Assembly: GCA_025370845.1 (NCBI GenBank)
Contig: JAMXFF010000003.1
Coordinates: 1 to 53,718, forward strand
Source: Laspinema palackyanum D2a
Lineage (GTDB): Bacteria > Cyanobacteriota > Cyanobacteriia > Cyanobacteriales > Laspinemataceae
DNA: 53,718 nt
Direction of reading: 5' to 3'
The notes under the pieces are model-generated. The model saw only the letters and a list, made by a program, of their open reading frames with translations, did no database searches and was not told the DNA's origin. Made by a program: the position numbers and the translations under genes. Positions 25,272-34,855 of the stretch are shown one piece after another. Numbering within the stretch: position 1 is the first letter of the stretch; the number at the start of each line of letters is the position of its first letter.

Positions 25272-28200
25272 ATGATCGATCGCCGTTATCATCTGAGAAA
25301 ATCTTTGAAAAAGGTGCAACTCTGGCTCGACCCCATCATCTACACCCACCGGGGCAAGGGGCCATCGATTCCCAACCGAGGGCAATGGGTTATGGGGACT
25401 GTGGTGGTGAGTTTAGGTCTACTGAGTACCCCAGTCCCCGGGGCGATCGCACAGCCGACTCCACCAGGAACGAACATTCCTGAAACCTCCCCAAGTCAAA
25501 CGGCACCCGAAATGACTCCGGGTCGAGTTCCCTCCCAACCCCTGACGGAAAACTCTGCGTTGCGCTTAGGAGTGGTCCGCAGTTCGGAAAATCAAGCCCA
25601 ATGGGAGGCGATCGATGCCCGCTTACGGGCGGCAGGACTGGTCTATGAGACTATTGAACTCGATCGCCTCTTGGATGATGCCCGCGAGGCCAATATTACA
25701 GTCCTGTTTATCCCCAATATTTCCACCTGGACTGTGGAACAGGCCCTAGCCCTGGAAAGTTTACTGAGTCAAGGGGTTCATGCGATCGTCTCAGGACCGT
25801 TAGGAGTGAACTCCGCAGCCGGAATTCGTCACGCTTTAACCGCCACCCTGGGAGGGACTTGGCAAGGGCAGTTGTCCCAACCCACCCTGATGGAACCCCT
25901 CTATTGCCGGACTGAAATGCTTTGTCCCTCCAATTGGATTCCCCCCGAGGTTAACCGCATCGCCATTCCTGGGGGAATTTTAGCGCCGAGTGGGTATAAC
26001 ACTGAAGTGATGACCACCTGGGGTCCGGCACCGGGGAATCCAGCGGTTCTGGTTAGCGATCGCACCACGTTCTTTGGTTGGGAGTGGGGCAACCATGCGG
26101 ATGTACAGTATGATAGCGCCTGGTTGCGGGCGGCCCTCCTGCGAAGTGAACTCCAACGGGGACCCCTAGTCAATCGCACAGTAGCGGGTCAGGAGAATCC
26201 CCCACCCCCGCCTGAATCCCAGGCCCCGTCATCTCCCGCCCAAAGCGAGGCAGAACAATTGCGGGAAGCGCAGATGCAACGGAGGCAACAGCCAGAAGCG
26301 GCCCCCGCCAGTAGTCCGGTTCCAGCACCCGCGCCAGTCCCCCAAGCACCAGCGCGTCCCTCTCCCTCGGATACTCTCCCCTCCTTTCCTGGGAGTGCGG
26401 TTCCCTCCCCATCTGGAACCACAGGAGTAGAAGCAGTTTCCCCCCCTGGACTGGATCCGGCGGAAGAAACGGCACCTCCGGGGCTGAGGGTGGAGCAAGG
26501 GCCATTGCCGATTCCCTCATTCCAGGCGATCGAGATGCGGCGAGAATTGGAAAATCTGTTAGGACGGGTGGAAACTGCTCTGATTACGGCTTCCGTCCAT
26601 GCTCAAGGTCCTGAGCAAGCTCGTTTTGAGACTGATGAGGAGAGGACGGATAAATTTTCCGTCGCTTCTGCATCCCTGGATTCGGTGGGGGAGAAGAAAG
26701 AGACGGAAACTGGGGAGGCGATCGCTCAGATAGAACAGGCGTTTGTTCCGACTCATGAGGCGATCGCCACGGCGCGATCGCTGCTGTTGGAATTCCCCCA
26801 ATTAGTTCAGGAACAGAACTATGCCGGTGCTAGGGCTAAATGGGTGGAAATTCGCGACCTCCTTTGGGAAAACTATCCCACCAACGGCGTACTCGCTCAA
26901 CCGGAAATCCGCGCGATCTGGTTAGATCGCGGTTCCATTGTGCGGGCGGGGTCAGAACAGGGTCTAGCCCGGATTTTTGACAATCTCGCCGCTACGGGGA
27001 TTAATACAGTATTTTTTGAAACCGTCAATGCCGGATATCCCATTTATCCCTCCCAGGTGGCACCGCAGCAGAATCCTTTAATTGCAAATTGGGACCCCCT
27101 CGCTGTAGCGGTCAAACTAGCTCACGAGCGCGGCATGGAGTTACACGCTTGGATTTGGACCTTTGCGGCAGGGAATCAGCGACACAATGTTTTACTCAAT
27201 TTAGACCCGAATTATCCCGGTCCTGTAATTGCGGCCAATCCTGATTGGGCGGGTTATACCAACCAGGGACAAATGATTCCCCCCGGACAAACGAAGCCTT
27301 TTCTGGACCCGGCAAATCCCGAGGTTCGCAGTTATTTGTTAAATCTCTTGGAGGAAATTGCGACTCGGTATGACGTGGATGGGGTGCAGTTAGATTATAT
27401 TCGCTATCCTTTTCAAGACCCGAGTGCGGAACGCACTTATGGATATGGCAAGGTAGCGCGCCAGGAGTTTCAGAATTTAACCGGCGTGGACCCGATGACG
27501 ATTAGTCCGAGCGATCGCGATTTGTGGCAGCAATGGACTGATTTTCGGGTGCGTCAAATTGATAGTTTTGTCTCCGATGCCTCTCAACTGCTGCGGACTC
27601 TGCGTTCTGACTTAATCTTGTCCGTGGCGGTGTTTCCCTTGAATCCTCACGATCGCCGCAACAAAATTCAACAAAATTGGGAAGAATGGGCCCGTCGCGG
27701 GGAGGTTGACTTAGTTGTACCCATGACTTATGCAATGGATACGAACCGCCTAGAACAGTTGGCGCAACCTTGGATTAATCAGGAAGATCTAGGTGCGGCT
27801 TTAATCTTACCGGCGATTCGGCTGTTGGATTTACCGGAGATTATTGCCTTAGACCAAATCCAGGCATTAAGGAATCAGTCCGTGGGAGGATATGCGCTGT
27901 TTGCGGCAGAAAATCTGAATCCGGTGTTGAATGGAATTTTTCAGCGGACTCAAGGACCTTCTGCTTTAGGCGATCGCACTCCCATTCCCTACCGCGAACC
28001 CTTTGCTGCTGCTGCTGCTCGATTTACCGGATTGCAACGGGAATGGCAATTTCTGCGGGATACTGAAGAATTGTCTATGAGAGAGGCTGACTTGAACAAG
28101 TTTGAGGAGAAAGGATTGCAATTAACTCAAGCCTTGGAAGAGTTGGCGAGTAATCCTTCCGGGCCAAATCTTGAGCAAGCCCGTTCGGTTTTGAGGGAAT

Positions 28201-28334
28201 TTCGCGGCCAGTTTTTGAGTTGGATGAATCTCTATTCCTTGCAAAAACCCTATCAGATTGAAACCTGGGAAAATCGTCTCCAAACCCTGGAGGATTTATT
28301 AAGTTACGGCGATCAGTTCCTGTTGCAACGATGA
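25272..28334 (+). CDS. Family 10-like glycosyl hydrolase (GHL10), exported
   Basis: From ATG 25272 the protein has 1020 residues. A basic N-terminus of about 38 residues precedes a signal-type hydrophobic stretch (VMGTVVVSLGLLSTPVPGAIAQ). Next is a Rossmann-like segment (LRLGVVRSSENQAQWEAIDA through the SGPLGVNS region), then a long Pro-rich linker (about 310-395). The GHL10 TIM barrel (about 545-880) shows RAIWLDRGSIVRAG, ATGINTVFFETVNAGY, AHERGMELHAWIWTFAAG, DVDGVQLDYIRYPF (putative acidic catalytic strand) and VVPMTYAMD. A helical tail of ~100 residues ends it. GHL10 proteins are thought to act on cell-envelope glycans; the substrate is unknown. GTG 25269 and TTG 25218 are alternative starts; AAGGA at 25256-25260 suits 25269/25272. 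Confidence 0.85.
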   Translation: MIDRRYHLRKSLKKVQLWLDPIIYTHRGKGPSIPNRGQWVMGTVVVSLGLLSTPVPGAIAQPTPPGTNIPETSPSQTAPEMTPGRVPSQPLTENSALRLGVVRSSENQAQWEAIDARLRAAGLVYETIELDRLLDDAREANITVLFIPNISTWTVEQALALESLLSQGVHAIVSGPLGVNSAAGIRHALTATLGGTWQGQLSQPTLMEPLYCRTEMLCPSNWIPPEVNRIAIPGGILAPSGYNTEVMTTWGPAPGNPAVLVSDRTTFFGWEWGNHADVQYDSAWLRAALLRSELQRGPLVNRTVAGQENPPPPPESQAPSSPAQSEAEQLREAQMQRRQQPEAAPASSPVPAPAPVPQAPARPSPSDTLPSFPGSAVPSPSGTTGVEAVSPPGLDPAEETAPPGLRVEQGPLPIPSFQAIEMRRELENLLGRVETALITASVHAQGPEQARFETDEERTDKFSVASASLDSVGEKKETETGEAIAQIEQAFVPTHEAIATARSLLLEFPQLVQEQNYAGARAKWVEIRDLLWENYPTNGVLAQPEIRAIWLDRGSIVRAGSEQGLARIFDNLAATGINTVFFETVNAGYPIYPSQVAPQQNPLIANWDPLAVAVKLAHERGMELHAWIWTFAAGNQRHNVLLNLDPNYPGPVIAANPDWAGYTNQGQMIPPGQTKPFLDPANPEVRSYLLNLLEEIATRYDVDGVQLDYIRYPFQDPSAERTYGYGKVARQEFQNLTGVDPMTISPSDRDLWQQWTDFRVRQIDSFVSDASQLLRTLRSDLILSVAVFPLNPHDRRNKIQQNWEEWARRGEVDLVVPMTYAMDTNRLEQLAQPWINQEDLGAALILPAIRLLDLPEIIALDQIQALRNQSVGGYALFAAENLNPVLNGIFQRTQGPSALGDRTPIPYREPFAAAAARFTGLQREWQFLRDTEELSMREADLNKFEEKGLQLTQALEELASNPSGPNLEQARSVLREFRGQFLSWMNLYSLQKPYQIETWENRLQTLEDLLSYGDQFLLQR

Positions 28335-28852
28335 CGGGGGATCACAGGGTTGTACCTCCCTGAATTCCTCGAAAAACCTCCACCCAACTCACTCAGGAAT
28401 AGGGTATCTCTATGAAATTACCCAAGTCATAGGATGCCCTGTTATTCCCAGTAACCGGGTTAAATGGGGGTATTTTTGAATAATTCTAATGATTTTTAAG
28501 GGGATTTCCTCTTGAATTCCAGGGATTTTAACCGAGGCCAATAAAAATCCCAAGTTCCCTAATTTCCTTCTGTAGGCTGAAGGGGTTGTCATCCTACAGG
28601 CAGAGGATTTTTTCTAGCCCGAACGATAGGGTAGGGAAAGACTAAATAAATGTCAGCAATCCTTGGTTCATTGCTCCGGGATGAGTTTTAAATGAACTTA
28701 ATCGGATTTTCTCTGAAAATTAGGGGTTAGCAGTAGCGGCAGAATTTTACCGAACAGGGTGGATTTTGCGGTGATGTTGACCTTCTGAAGTCAGGGGAAT
28801 TACCCGGGCGATCGCACCTAGGAATTGCCGGTAAAAAACTTGGGAGAATTTT
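28335..28852. other. Intergenic region upstream of the DUF2267 gene
   Basis: No gene is seen in this 518-bp gap. It has the AT-rich look of promoter DNA near 28620-28700, and a GGGAGAA ribosome site lies just before ATG 28853. No strong inverted repeat was found. Confidence 0.35.
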
Positions 28853-29629
28853 ATGACAATCGGACTTCGCGATGATGTAGCTTACATCGTTTTGAAAAAA
28901 ATTAAGGAAAGCAGCCAAAATCAGGCAGATGCTCAAGTCAACTTGAACTTGAGAGATTTTTCTGAGCAAGAAATCACCAAAAAAGAATTGCTCGACAACT
29001 TAGACTACTTGAATGAGAAAGCCTATATTAAGGCTCAGTTTAGTGGCAATTCAGAGGAGGGCAACTCCCCCGCTCCTATTATTTTGGAACAAGCCACGTT
29101 AACCGATAAAGGTCGCCAAACCCTACAAAAAATGGAGTCTCATTCTCCTGCGGATGGGTTTAGCCGTCCCCGGGCTCCCATTGCAACTGAGAATGTGGGA
29201 TTTCTGGAAAAGGTGATGCTAGAAGCGAACCTGAATGATATCTTTGATGCCCGGGATTTGACCGTGGTGGTGTATCGGGTCATGCGAGATGTGATGACAA
29301 CAGAAGCTGCCGATCGCATTGGCGCAGAACTCCATACTGAAGCCCAGCCTACTGCCGATAAAACCCTGAACATGGAAGTGGCAGATTTGTGGAAAGATAC
29401 GAATCCGTTTGTGGGATTTATCAGCCGCATCCGTCAGCCTTTAATTATTAAAGACGATCGCTTTTTATTCCGGATTGCTCAGGAAGGTTCGATGCCGGAA
29501 TTCACCGATGCAGAACGAGTGGTTAAAGCGGTATTTGCCGCCACTAAAGAGCAACTTTCCAGTGAACGAATTGCAGAAATTGCCCAATGGCTACCCGGTA
29601 AGGTGAAGCAACTCTGGAATCAAGCCTAA
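28853..29629 (+). CDS. DUF2267 domain protein
   Basis: This is a 258-residue soluble protein. The first ~95 residues look like a winged-helix unit (VAYIVLKKIKESSQ, KKELLDNLDYLNEKAYIKAQ, ATLTDKGRQTLQKM). The second part (about 115-258) is a DUF2267 domain (FLEKVMLEANLNDIFDARDL, VVYRVMRDVMTTEAADRIGA, IAEIAQWLPGKVKQLW), a helical family of unknown biochemical role. The combined layout occurs in cyanobacteria and may suggest a DNA-binding regulator, which is inference. A perfect 17-bp hairpin lies 30 bp after the stop. Confidence 0.8.
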   Translation: MTIGLRDDVAYIVLKKIKESSQNQADAQVNLNLRDFSEQEITKKELLDNLDYLNEKAYIKAQFSGNSEEGNSPAPIILEQATLTDKGRQTLQKMESHSPADGFSRPRAPIATENVGFLEKVMLEANLNDIFDARDLTVVVYRVMRDVMTTEAADRIGAELHTEAQPTADKTLNMEVADLWKDTNPFVGFISRIRQPLIIKDDRFLFRIAQEGSMPEFTDAERVVKAVFAATKEQLSSERIAEIAQWLPGKVKQLWNQA

Positions 29630-29659
29630 ATCTGAGGGTTATTAGGATAGGATAACCCC

Positions 29660-29708
29660 TTGAGGCGCAGTCTCCCCACCTCAACCGGCAAGGGAGACTG
29701 CGCCTCAA
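29660..29708. repeat. Perfect 17-bp stem hairpin after DUF2267
   Basis: The arm TTGAGGCGCAGTCTCCC (29660-29676) and its exact complement (29692-29708) enclose a 15-nt loop. There is no T tract, so it would be a processing or stability hairpin or a repeat element rather than a classical terminator. Confidence 0.7.
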
Positions 29709-30101
29709 ACCGTTGATGGGCAGCAGGTCAGTTGAGCTTGGCTGTCCTCTCCATGTCACTTGAGAGGGAAGGGACCTCTGTGCCCGGACTTGCCCCTCAA
29801 CCCTACATCTATCGGGTTGATATTAAATCATGGGCAAGTCCTGTTTGCCCCAATTTTATTGAAATCAGATGGCGAAGTTTTAAGAAACTTCACAAACCTG
29901 GGGAAACCCGGGGAAGGAAGGGGAGGCGAATGATCCACAGATAATGCCACAATCCCTTGATGGGAATGGTTTTCAGTGACTCCTATCACTCCCGCTGACC
30001 GATCGCGATCGCGACATTACACCAAAAACATCACACCCGTCAAGGGGAAAAACACATAAATTAGAAAAGTAATAACCTGTAATTTAACCGTGATTATACT
30101 T
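29709..30101. other. Intergenic region with nested stem
   Basis: No gene is seen in this 393-bp stretch. ACTTGCCC (29788-29795) pairs with GGGCAAGT (29832-29839), and inside them CAACCC pairs with GGGTTG, a small two-step stem on either strand. Candidate promoter DNA for the next gene is AT-rich (about 30040-30100). Confidence 0.35.
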
Positions 30102-30302
30102 ATGTCCGCCTCTCATCGGTCATCAGAATCTACCATAGGCGAACTGACGGAAAAAATTCTGAATTCTCGTCGAATTAGCCGTCAAGATCAATCCCAATTG
30201 ATGCGCCTCCTCTGCGGCAGTTATCTCGGAGAACGAGAACAAGACTTAGTTGATAAAATTTATCAGGGATTACATCGAGGATCAATTAAAGTGGTGGAGT
30301 GA
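30102..30302 (+). CDS. Small conserved cyanobacterial protein
   Basis: This is a 66-residue, mostly helical soluble protein (STIGELTEKILNSRRISRQD, then QLMRLLCGSYLGEREQDLVD and GLHRGSIKVV). I recognise the pattern TEKIL-SRRISR-DQ-LM as that of a small protein common in cyanobacteria but know of no assigned function. The ATG at 30102 (MSASHRSSEST) is preferred to a GTG at 30090. No partner gene is adjacent. Confidence 0.7.
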   Translation: MSASHRSSESTIGELTEKILNSRRISRQDQSQLMRLLCGSYLGEREQDLVDKIYQGLHRGSIKVVE

Positions 30303-30765
30303 ATAATCGGCCCCCAAACGAATATATTTAAACCGACGGTTGATGTTAGTTACCAGACGACCTGTTTACCCCTCATCAAGCCCGTTTCCATAATTGGGTT
30401 CCTGACTCGGGTCAGTTTCACTGTACTTTTATTAGACTTATTCCCAAACTCTATCAAGCCCCACGGTTTGTCACCGATTCTTGATGTTTGGCAACTCTTC
30501 ACGGAAACGATTCAGCATTTTGTCACCGTTTCTTGATATCGAGAAACCTTTCCCAGACCCTCTCAACTCTTCACCGGGTTCAGTGACAATACCAGGGGCA
30601 GGTTCTGCTAGCGAACCCAACGGGATCTGAAAATTTGGGGGTTGGTTTATTAAATAATCCTGCGTTTAATTTCAATTTGTTTCGTTTCCGATTCAAGCGT
30701 TGTTTCTGTCCCAAACTATCCTAAACTAGAAAAGATCCTCGTTTAATAACGTTTGAGGTTCGGTT
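30303..30765. promoter_or_regulatory. Intergenic region with direct repeats
   Basis: No gene is seen. TTTGTCACCGATTCTTGAT (30467-30485) is repeated with one change at 30519-30537, a 52-bp period. These could be paired binding sites for a regulator of the next gene, whose start is about 230 bp away. The sequence is otherwise unremarkable. Confidence 0.35.
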
Positions 30766-31353
30766 ATGGCATATTTGTGTAACCTGGGTAATGGCCAGCA
30801 GGTTTTTGTTGACAATCAGGACAATCAAACGATTGTGACCCTCAGTGGGACTGTTCCCGGGCAACAGCAACAATCAAGTAGCGGATTTTCCACGGGAAAA
30901 TGGACCGCCCTCCCGATTTTATATCGCAATGCCGGGGGTTTCATTTTGCGAATAGAAAGCGATCGCGGTCCGCATTATGTGCAGTTGCAAGGGTCCTCCA
31001 TGAGTGCGATCGGCACGACCCCGAATTTGGAGACTGCTGAAGTGATGCCGATGCAAACCGCAGAAAACCCCCCAACGGCGACAATGGAACCCATGAAACC
31101 AATGGAACCCATGAAACCAATGGAACCCATGAAACCTATGGAACCCATGAAACCTATGAAAATGGGGGATATGGAAATGCGAATGAATCCGATGGAAATG
31201 CGGATGGGAAATATGGGGATGAGTATGGGAAAATCCACCCCAAATATGGAAGAATCGACCCCATCCTACCGGCAAAATTTTTGTCCCCAATGCGGTGCGC
31301 CGGTGAAAGAAAATGACCGGTTTTGTGCGAATTGCGGTCAGCGGTTATCCTAG
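30766..31353 (+). CDS. Met-Pro-rich zinc-ribbon protein
   Basis: This 195-residue protein has three parts. An N-terminal beta-rich domain (1-85: MAYLCNLGNGQQVFVDNQDN, GFILRIESDRGPHYVQLQG) is followed by a middle segment (about 93-160) made of MEPMKP hexads and then M-x-M and MGN/MGM runs, encoded by an 18-bp tandem repeat. The C-terminal zinc ribbon has CPQCG and CANCG. Clustered Met is the hallmark of Cu(I)/Ag(I)-binding sequences, so a metal-related role is possible but unproven; the protein has no signal peptide. The ribosome site is GAGG, eight bases before the ATG. The transglutaminase gene starts 63 bp downstream, so co-transcription is possible. Confidence 0.75.
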   Translation: MAYLCNLGNGQQVFVDNQDNQTIVTLSGTVPGQQQQSSSGFSTGKWTALPILYRNAGGFILRIESDRGPHYVQLQGSSMSAIGTTPNLETAEVMPMQTAENPPTATMEPMKPMEPMKPMEPMKPMEPMKPMKMGDMEMRMNPMEMRMGNMGMSMGKSTPNMEESTPSYRQNFCPQCGAPVKENDRFCANCGQRLS

Positions 31354-31416
31354 GCGATCGCCCATTTAATTCCCCCCACCTCTTCTTTCCACTACACTCT
31401 CCCTGCGTCACCCTAA

Positions 31417-34400
31417 ATGTCTGTTAAAGTTGCCCTCAACCATCAAACAATCTACCGTTTTGATCGCCCTGCGGTTTTGGGTCCCCATGTCCTCCGCTTG
31501 CGTCCCTCTCCCCACTGCCGCACCCCCATTCAAAGTTATGCCTTAACCATTACACCGGAGAATCATTCCCTGTATTGGCGACAAGGGGTCTTCGGTGATT
31601 TTATGGCCCGCGTTAACTTCCCTGAAATGAGCAGTCACCTCCAAATTCAGGTGGATTTAATCGCTGAACTTCATCCCATCAATCCCTTTGATTTCTTGGT
31701 GGAACAGTACGCCAGTTCCTACCCCTTTACCTACGAGGAACAACTCGCCGCTGAACTGCAACCCTGTTTGCAAATTCAAGAATCGGGACCCTTGTTAACT
31801 GAATGGGTGAATCAACTGGAAAACTCCAACCCCTTCATCACCACATTTATTGGCAACCTCAGCCAAAAACTTCAACAGGATATCGCCTATACCGTCCGCT
31901 TTGAACCCGGAATTCAAACCTGTGAAGAAACCCTCTCAAAACGCCTCGGTTCCTGTCGCGATACCGCTTGGTTATTAGTCCAAATTCTCCGGCATTGTGG
32001 GTTAGCGGCGCGATTCGTTTCCGGCTATTTAATCCAACTCAAACCCGATGAAACCCCCTTAGAAGGTCCTCCGGGACCCGAGGCAGATAAAGCCGATTTA
32101 CACGCTTGGGCCGAAGTATATCTCCCGGGTGCCGGATGGATTGGACTCGACCCCACCTCGGGAATCCTCACCGCTGAGGGACATATTCCCCTCGCGGCAG
32201 CGGCTGACCCCAAAAATGCCGAACCTGTCACCGGCTCAATCGGTCCTTGTGAGAGCGAGTTAACCTATTCCGTCACCGTAACCCGGATGGAAGAACAACC
32301 GAGGGTGACCCAACCTTATACATCGAAACAATGGCAAGTCATCACCCAGTTAGGGGAGGCAGTCGAGGCGCAGTTACAAGCCGCTGATGTGCGATTAACA
32401 ATGGGGGGAGAACCGACCTTTGTTTCCCAGGACGATCGCGAGTCGGCTCAATGGCACACTGGGGCGCTAGGGGCAGAAAAACGCCAATTAGCCTGGGGGT
32501 TGCTCTGCCAATTACGCAAACGCTTCGCCCCCGGGGGACTATTGCATGAGGGGCAAGGCAAGTGGTATCCCGGGGAACCCTTACCCCGCTGGGCATTAGG
32601 CTGTTATTGGCGCAAGGATGGCATCCCGATTTGGCGCAGTCCCCTTCCGGAAACCGGGGATACAAATTATACCCCCAAAGATGCTCAAATTTTCATCACC
32701 GCAGTTGCCCAACGGCTAGGGGTGGATACAAACTGTATCATCGCCGCTTATGACAAAAATCCAGAAAAAGACCTCTGTGCTTATGTTCTGCCCTTAATTT
32801 GGACCAAAAGGGATGGGACAGAGGGCTGGGTAACAGGTCCTTGGCATCCCCCAGGCGATCGCCTCTCGTTAATTGCCGGAGATTCTCCCGCCGGGTTTCG
32901 CTTACCCCTGAGTGCGATGAATTGGGCAGCGGAGGAAGAACTGCAAACCGAAGCCGAAGTCAATCCCGAGGACAGTTTTCACCCGTTGGGGGATATCTTG
33001 GCCCGAGTTCGCAGTCGAGTAGGTGAGAAACCTCACGGGGTGGATACCGTTAACAGCGTTAAAGTCGCGGTATGTGTGGAAGTGCGAGAGGGGAACTTGT
33101 ACTGTTTTATGCCGCCGATTAGTGCAGCAGAAAACTACCTCGATGCGATCGCCTCCATCGAAGATGCTGCCACTGAAACCGGCTATGCCATCCACATTGA
33201 AGGATTTACCCCACCCCGCGATCGGCGTCTGCAAGGCTTTCAAATCACCCCAGATCCAGGCGTAATCGAGGTCAATCTGCATCCTGCCGCGAATTGGCAA
33301 GAACTCGTAGAAACCACAACCTGTCTCTACGAAGAAGCCCGACTCAGCAGATTAGATACAGAAAAATACACCAAAGATGGAATCCGCATCGGCACCGGAG
33401 GCGGTTCTCACATCACCCTAGGCGGACCGAGCCTAGAGGAGAGTCCTTTACTCCGGCGTCCCGACTTACTGCGGAGTTTAATCACTTACTGGCAGCACCA
33501 TCCCAGCTTATCTTACCTATTTTCCGGCTTATTTATCGGGGCCACCAGCCAATCCCCGCGAGTCGATGAAGGGCGGTTTGAAAATTTATATGAACTAGAA
33601 ATCGCCCTCGCACATTTAGTCCCCAAAACCGAGATTCCCCCCCACGTCATCGATCGCCTATTACGGAATCTCCTAATCGATGTCACCGGCAACACCCATC
33701 GCAGTGAGTTTTGCATCGATAAACTGTATCCGGTGGAAAATTGGAAAAATCAACTGGGATTGCTGGAACTACGCGGCTTTGAAATGCCCCCTCATCCGCA
33801 GATGGCGGTGGTTCTGGGATTACTGATTCGCGCCCTGGTTGCCCGCTTTTGGCAACAACCCTACACCGGAAATTTGGTGCGCTGGGGAACGATTTTACAC
33901 GATCGCTTCTTATTGCCGTATTACATCGCCCTGGATTTTCGCGATATCCTGCGGGAGTTAACCGATAGCGGTTATCCTTTGGAGTGGGAGTGGTTTGAGC
34001 CATTTTTAGAGTTCCGGTTTCCGCGATATGGGGCGATCGTCCGCGAGGGGGTACAATTGGAACTGCGACGGGCGATCGAACCCTGGTATGTGCTAGGAGA
34101 AGAAGCCACAACCACGGGTACAGCAAGGTATGTAGACTCATCAATGGAGCGCGTCCAAGTCCTGTTGAGGAATGCTACCCCAGGACGGCATAGTGTCACC
34201 TGTAACGGCTATCCCGTGCCCTTACAAGGGACGGATACAGCGGGAGAATGTGTAGCAGGAGTGCGATATCGTGCCCGCACCGTAGCAGCAGCATTACATC
34301 CGGCGATCGACCCTCATGTTCCTTTAGTCTTTGATATCGTGGATACTTGGCAAAGGCGAGCGATCGGAGGCTGTACTTACTACGCCGAACATCCAGGGGG

Positions 34401-34557
34401 TGTAGACTGGAACAGTTTCCCGCTCAACGCCCGGGAAGCTCATAGCCGACTGATTACGCGGTTTGTTCCCTTGGGACATACTCCGGGGGAGATTGAGTTG
34501 CGATCGGTTTTACCCAGTCGGGAATATCCTCTCACCTTGGATTTGCGGAGGGTATAG
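31417..34557 (+). CDS. Transglutaminase-like / DUF2126 protein
   Basis: The protein has 1046 residues. Residues 1-80 form a beta-sandwich front (HQTIYRFDRPAVLGPHVLRL) and 150-250 the papain-like core with a complete triad: C180 in LGSCRDTAWLL, H229 in DLHAWAEVYL and D245 in WIGLDPTSG. The remainder is DUF2126 (from MGGEPTFVSQDDRESAQWHT onward; also DGIRIGTGGGSHITLGGPSL and EYPLTLDLRRV). Such fused proteins are widespread in bacteria; the N-terminal core may be a protease or amidase, and DUF2126 may bind nucleotide or peptide. In some genomes these genes neighbour circularly permuted ATP-grasp and alpha-E proteins, but no such genes are here. Cytoplasmic location is likely, as there is no signal peptide. 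Confidence 0.88.
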   Translation: MSVKVALNHQTIYRFDRPAVLGPHVLRLRPSPHCRTPIQSYALTITPENHSLYWRQGVFGDFMARVNFPEMSSHLQIQVDLIAELHPINPFDFLVEQYASSYPFTYEEQLAAELQPCLQIQESGPLLTEWVNQLENSNPFITTFIGNLSQKLQQDIAYTVRFEPGIQTCEETLSKRLGSCRDTAWLLVQILRHCGLAARFVSGYLIQLKPDETPLEGPPGPEADKADLHAWAEVYLPGAGWIGLDPTSGILTAEGHIPLAAAADPKNAEPVTGSIGPCESELTYSVTVTRMEEQPRVTQPYTSKQWQVITQLGEAVEAQLQAADVRLTMGGEPTFVSQDDRESAQWHTGALGAEKRQLAWGLLCQLRKRFAPGGLLHEGQGKWYPGEPLPRWALGCYWRKDGIPIWRSPLPETGDTNYTPKDAQIFITAVAQRLGVDTNCIIAAYDKNPEKDLCAYVLPLIWTKRDGTEGWVTGPWHPPGDRLSLIAGDSPAGFRLPLSAMNWAAEEELQTEAEVNPEDSFHPLGDILARVRSRVGEKPHGVDTVNSVKVAVCVEVREGNLYCFMPPISAAENYLDAIASIEDAATETGYAIHIEGFTPPRDRRLQGFQITPDPGVIEVNLHPAANWQELVETTTCLYEEARLSRLDTEKYTKDGIRIGTGGGSHITLGGPSLEESPLLRRPDLLRSLITYWQHHPSLSYLFSGLFIGATSQSPRVDEGRFENLYELEIALAHLVPKTEIPPHVIDRLLRNLLIDVTGNTHRSEFCIDKLYPVENWKNQLGLLELRGFEMPPHPQMAVVLGLLIRALVARFWQQPYTGNLVRWGTILHDRFLLPYYIALDFRDILRELTDSGYPLEWEWFEPFLEFRFPRYGAIVREGVQLELRRAIEPWYVLGEEATTTGTARYVDSSMERVQVLLRNATPGRHSVTCNGYPVPLQGTDTAGECVAGVRYRARTVAAALHPAIDPHVPLVFDIVDTWQRRAIGGCTYYAEHPGGVDWNSFPLNAREAHSRLITRFVPLGHTPGEIELRSVLPSREYPLTLDLRRV

Positions 34558-34593
34558 GGAGGATTGGGGGTGAGGCGGGGAACCCCTCCCTAA

Positions 34594-34683
34594 CCCTCCC
34601 CTTGCTAAGGGGAGGGGACCGGAAAGAGTGGAGGGGACCGGAAAGAGGGGAGGGGACTGGAAAGAGGGGAGGGGACTGGAAAA
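34594..34683. repeat. Hairpin plus four 19-bp tandem repeats
   Basis: CCCTCCCCTT (34594-34603) pairs perfectly with AAGGGGAGGG (34607-34616) around a 3-nt loop. From 34611 there are four units of 19 bp of the form GGAGGGGACCGGAAAGAG plus one base, the last two with CT in place of CC. It is downstream of the transglutaminase stop and belongs to the same GGGGAGGGGACC family as 25106-25137. Confidence 0.75.
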
Positions 34684-34779
34684 CCTCCTCTCCTGTCATG
34701 GCTCCGCCGTGACAAGGCCCTGTTGCGGCTCTGCCGCCTAATACCTTTATCAAAAACCTCTCTCACTTCAGGATATATA

Positions 34780-34817
34780 TAAAAAAGACTGGGGAATAGC
34801 CTAATTTCCCCCAGTCT
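34780..34817 (-). terminator. Terminator of the LprI-domain gene
   Basis: AGACTGGGG (34786-34794) and CCCCAGTCT (34809-34817) are perfect 9-bp arms; on the minus strand the stem runs straight into a T tract (the A run at 34781-34786 of the plus strand). It lies about 40 bp past the stop of the LprI-domain gene. Confidence 0.8.
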
Positions 34818-34855
34818 AAAATCCTTAAAAACCTGTTACCAAAACCCCTCAAAGG

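Noticed and set aside
30919-31290. His/Phe/Gly-rich frame on the minus strand
   Set aside because: It is the complement of the Met-Pro tandem repeat of the zinc-ribbon gene; its odd composition is a by-product.
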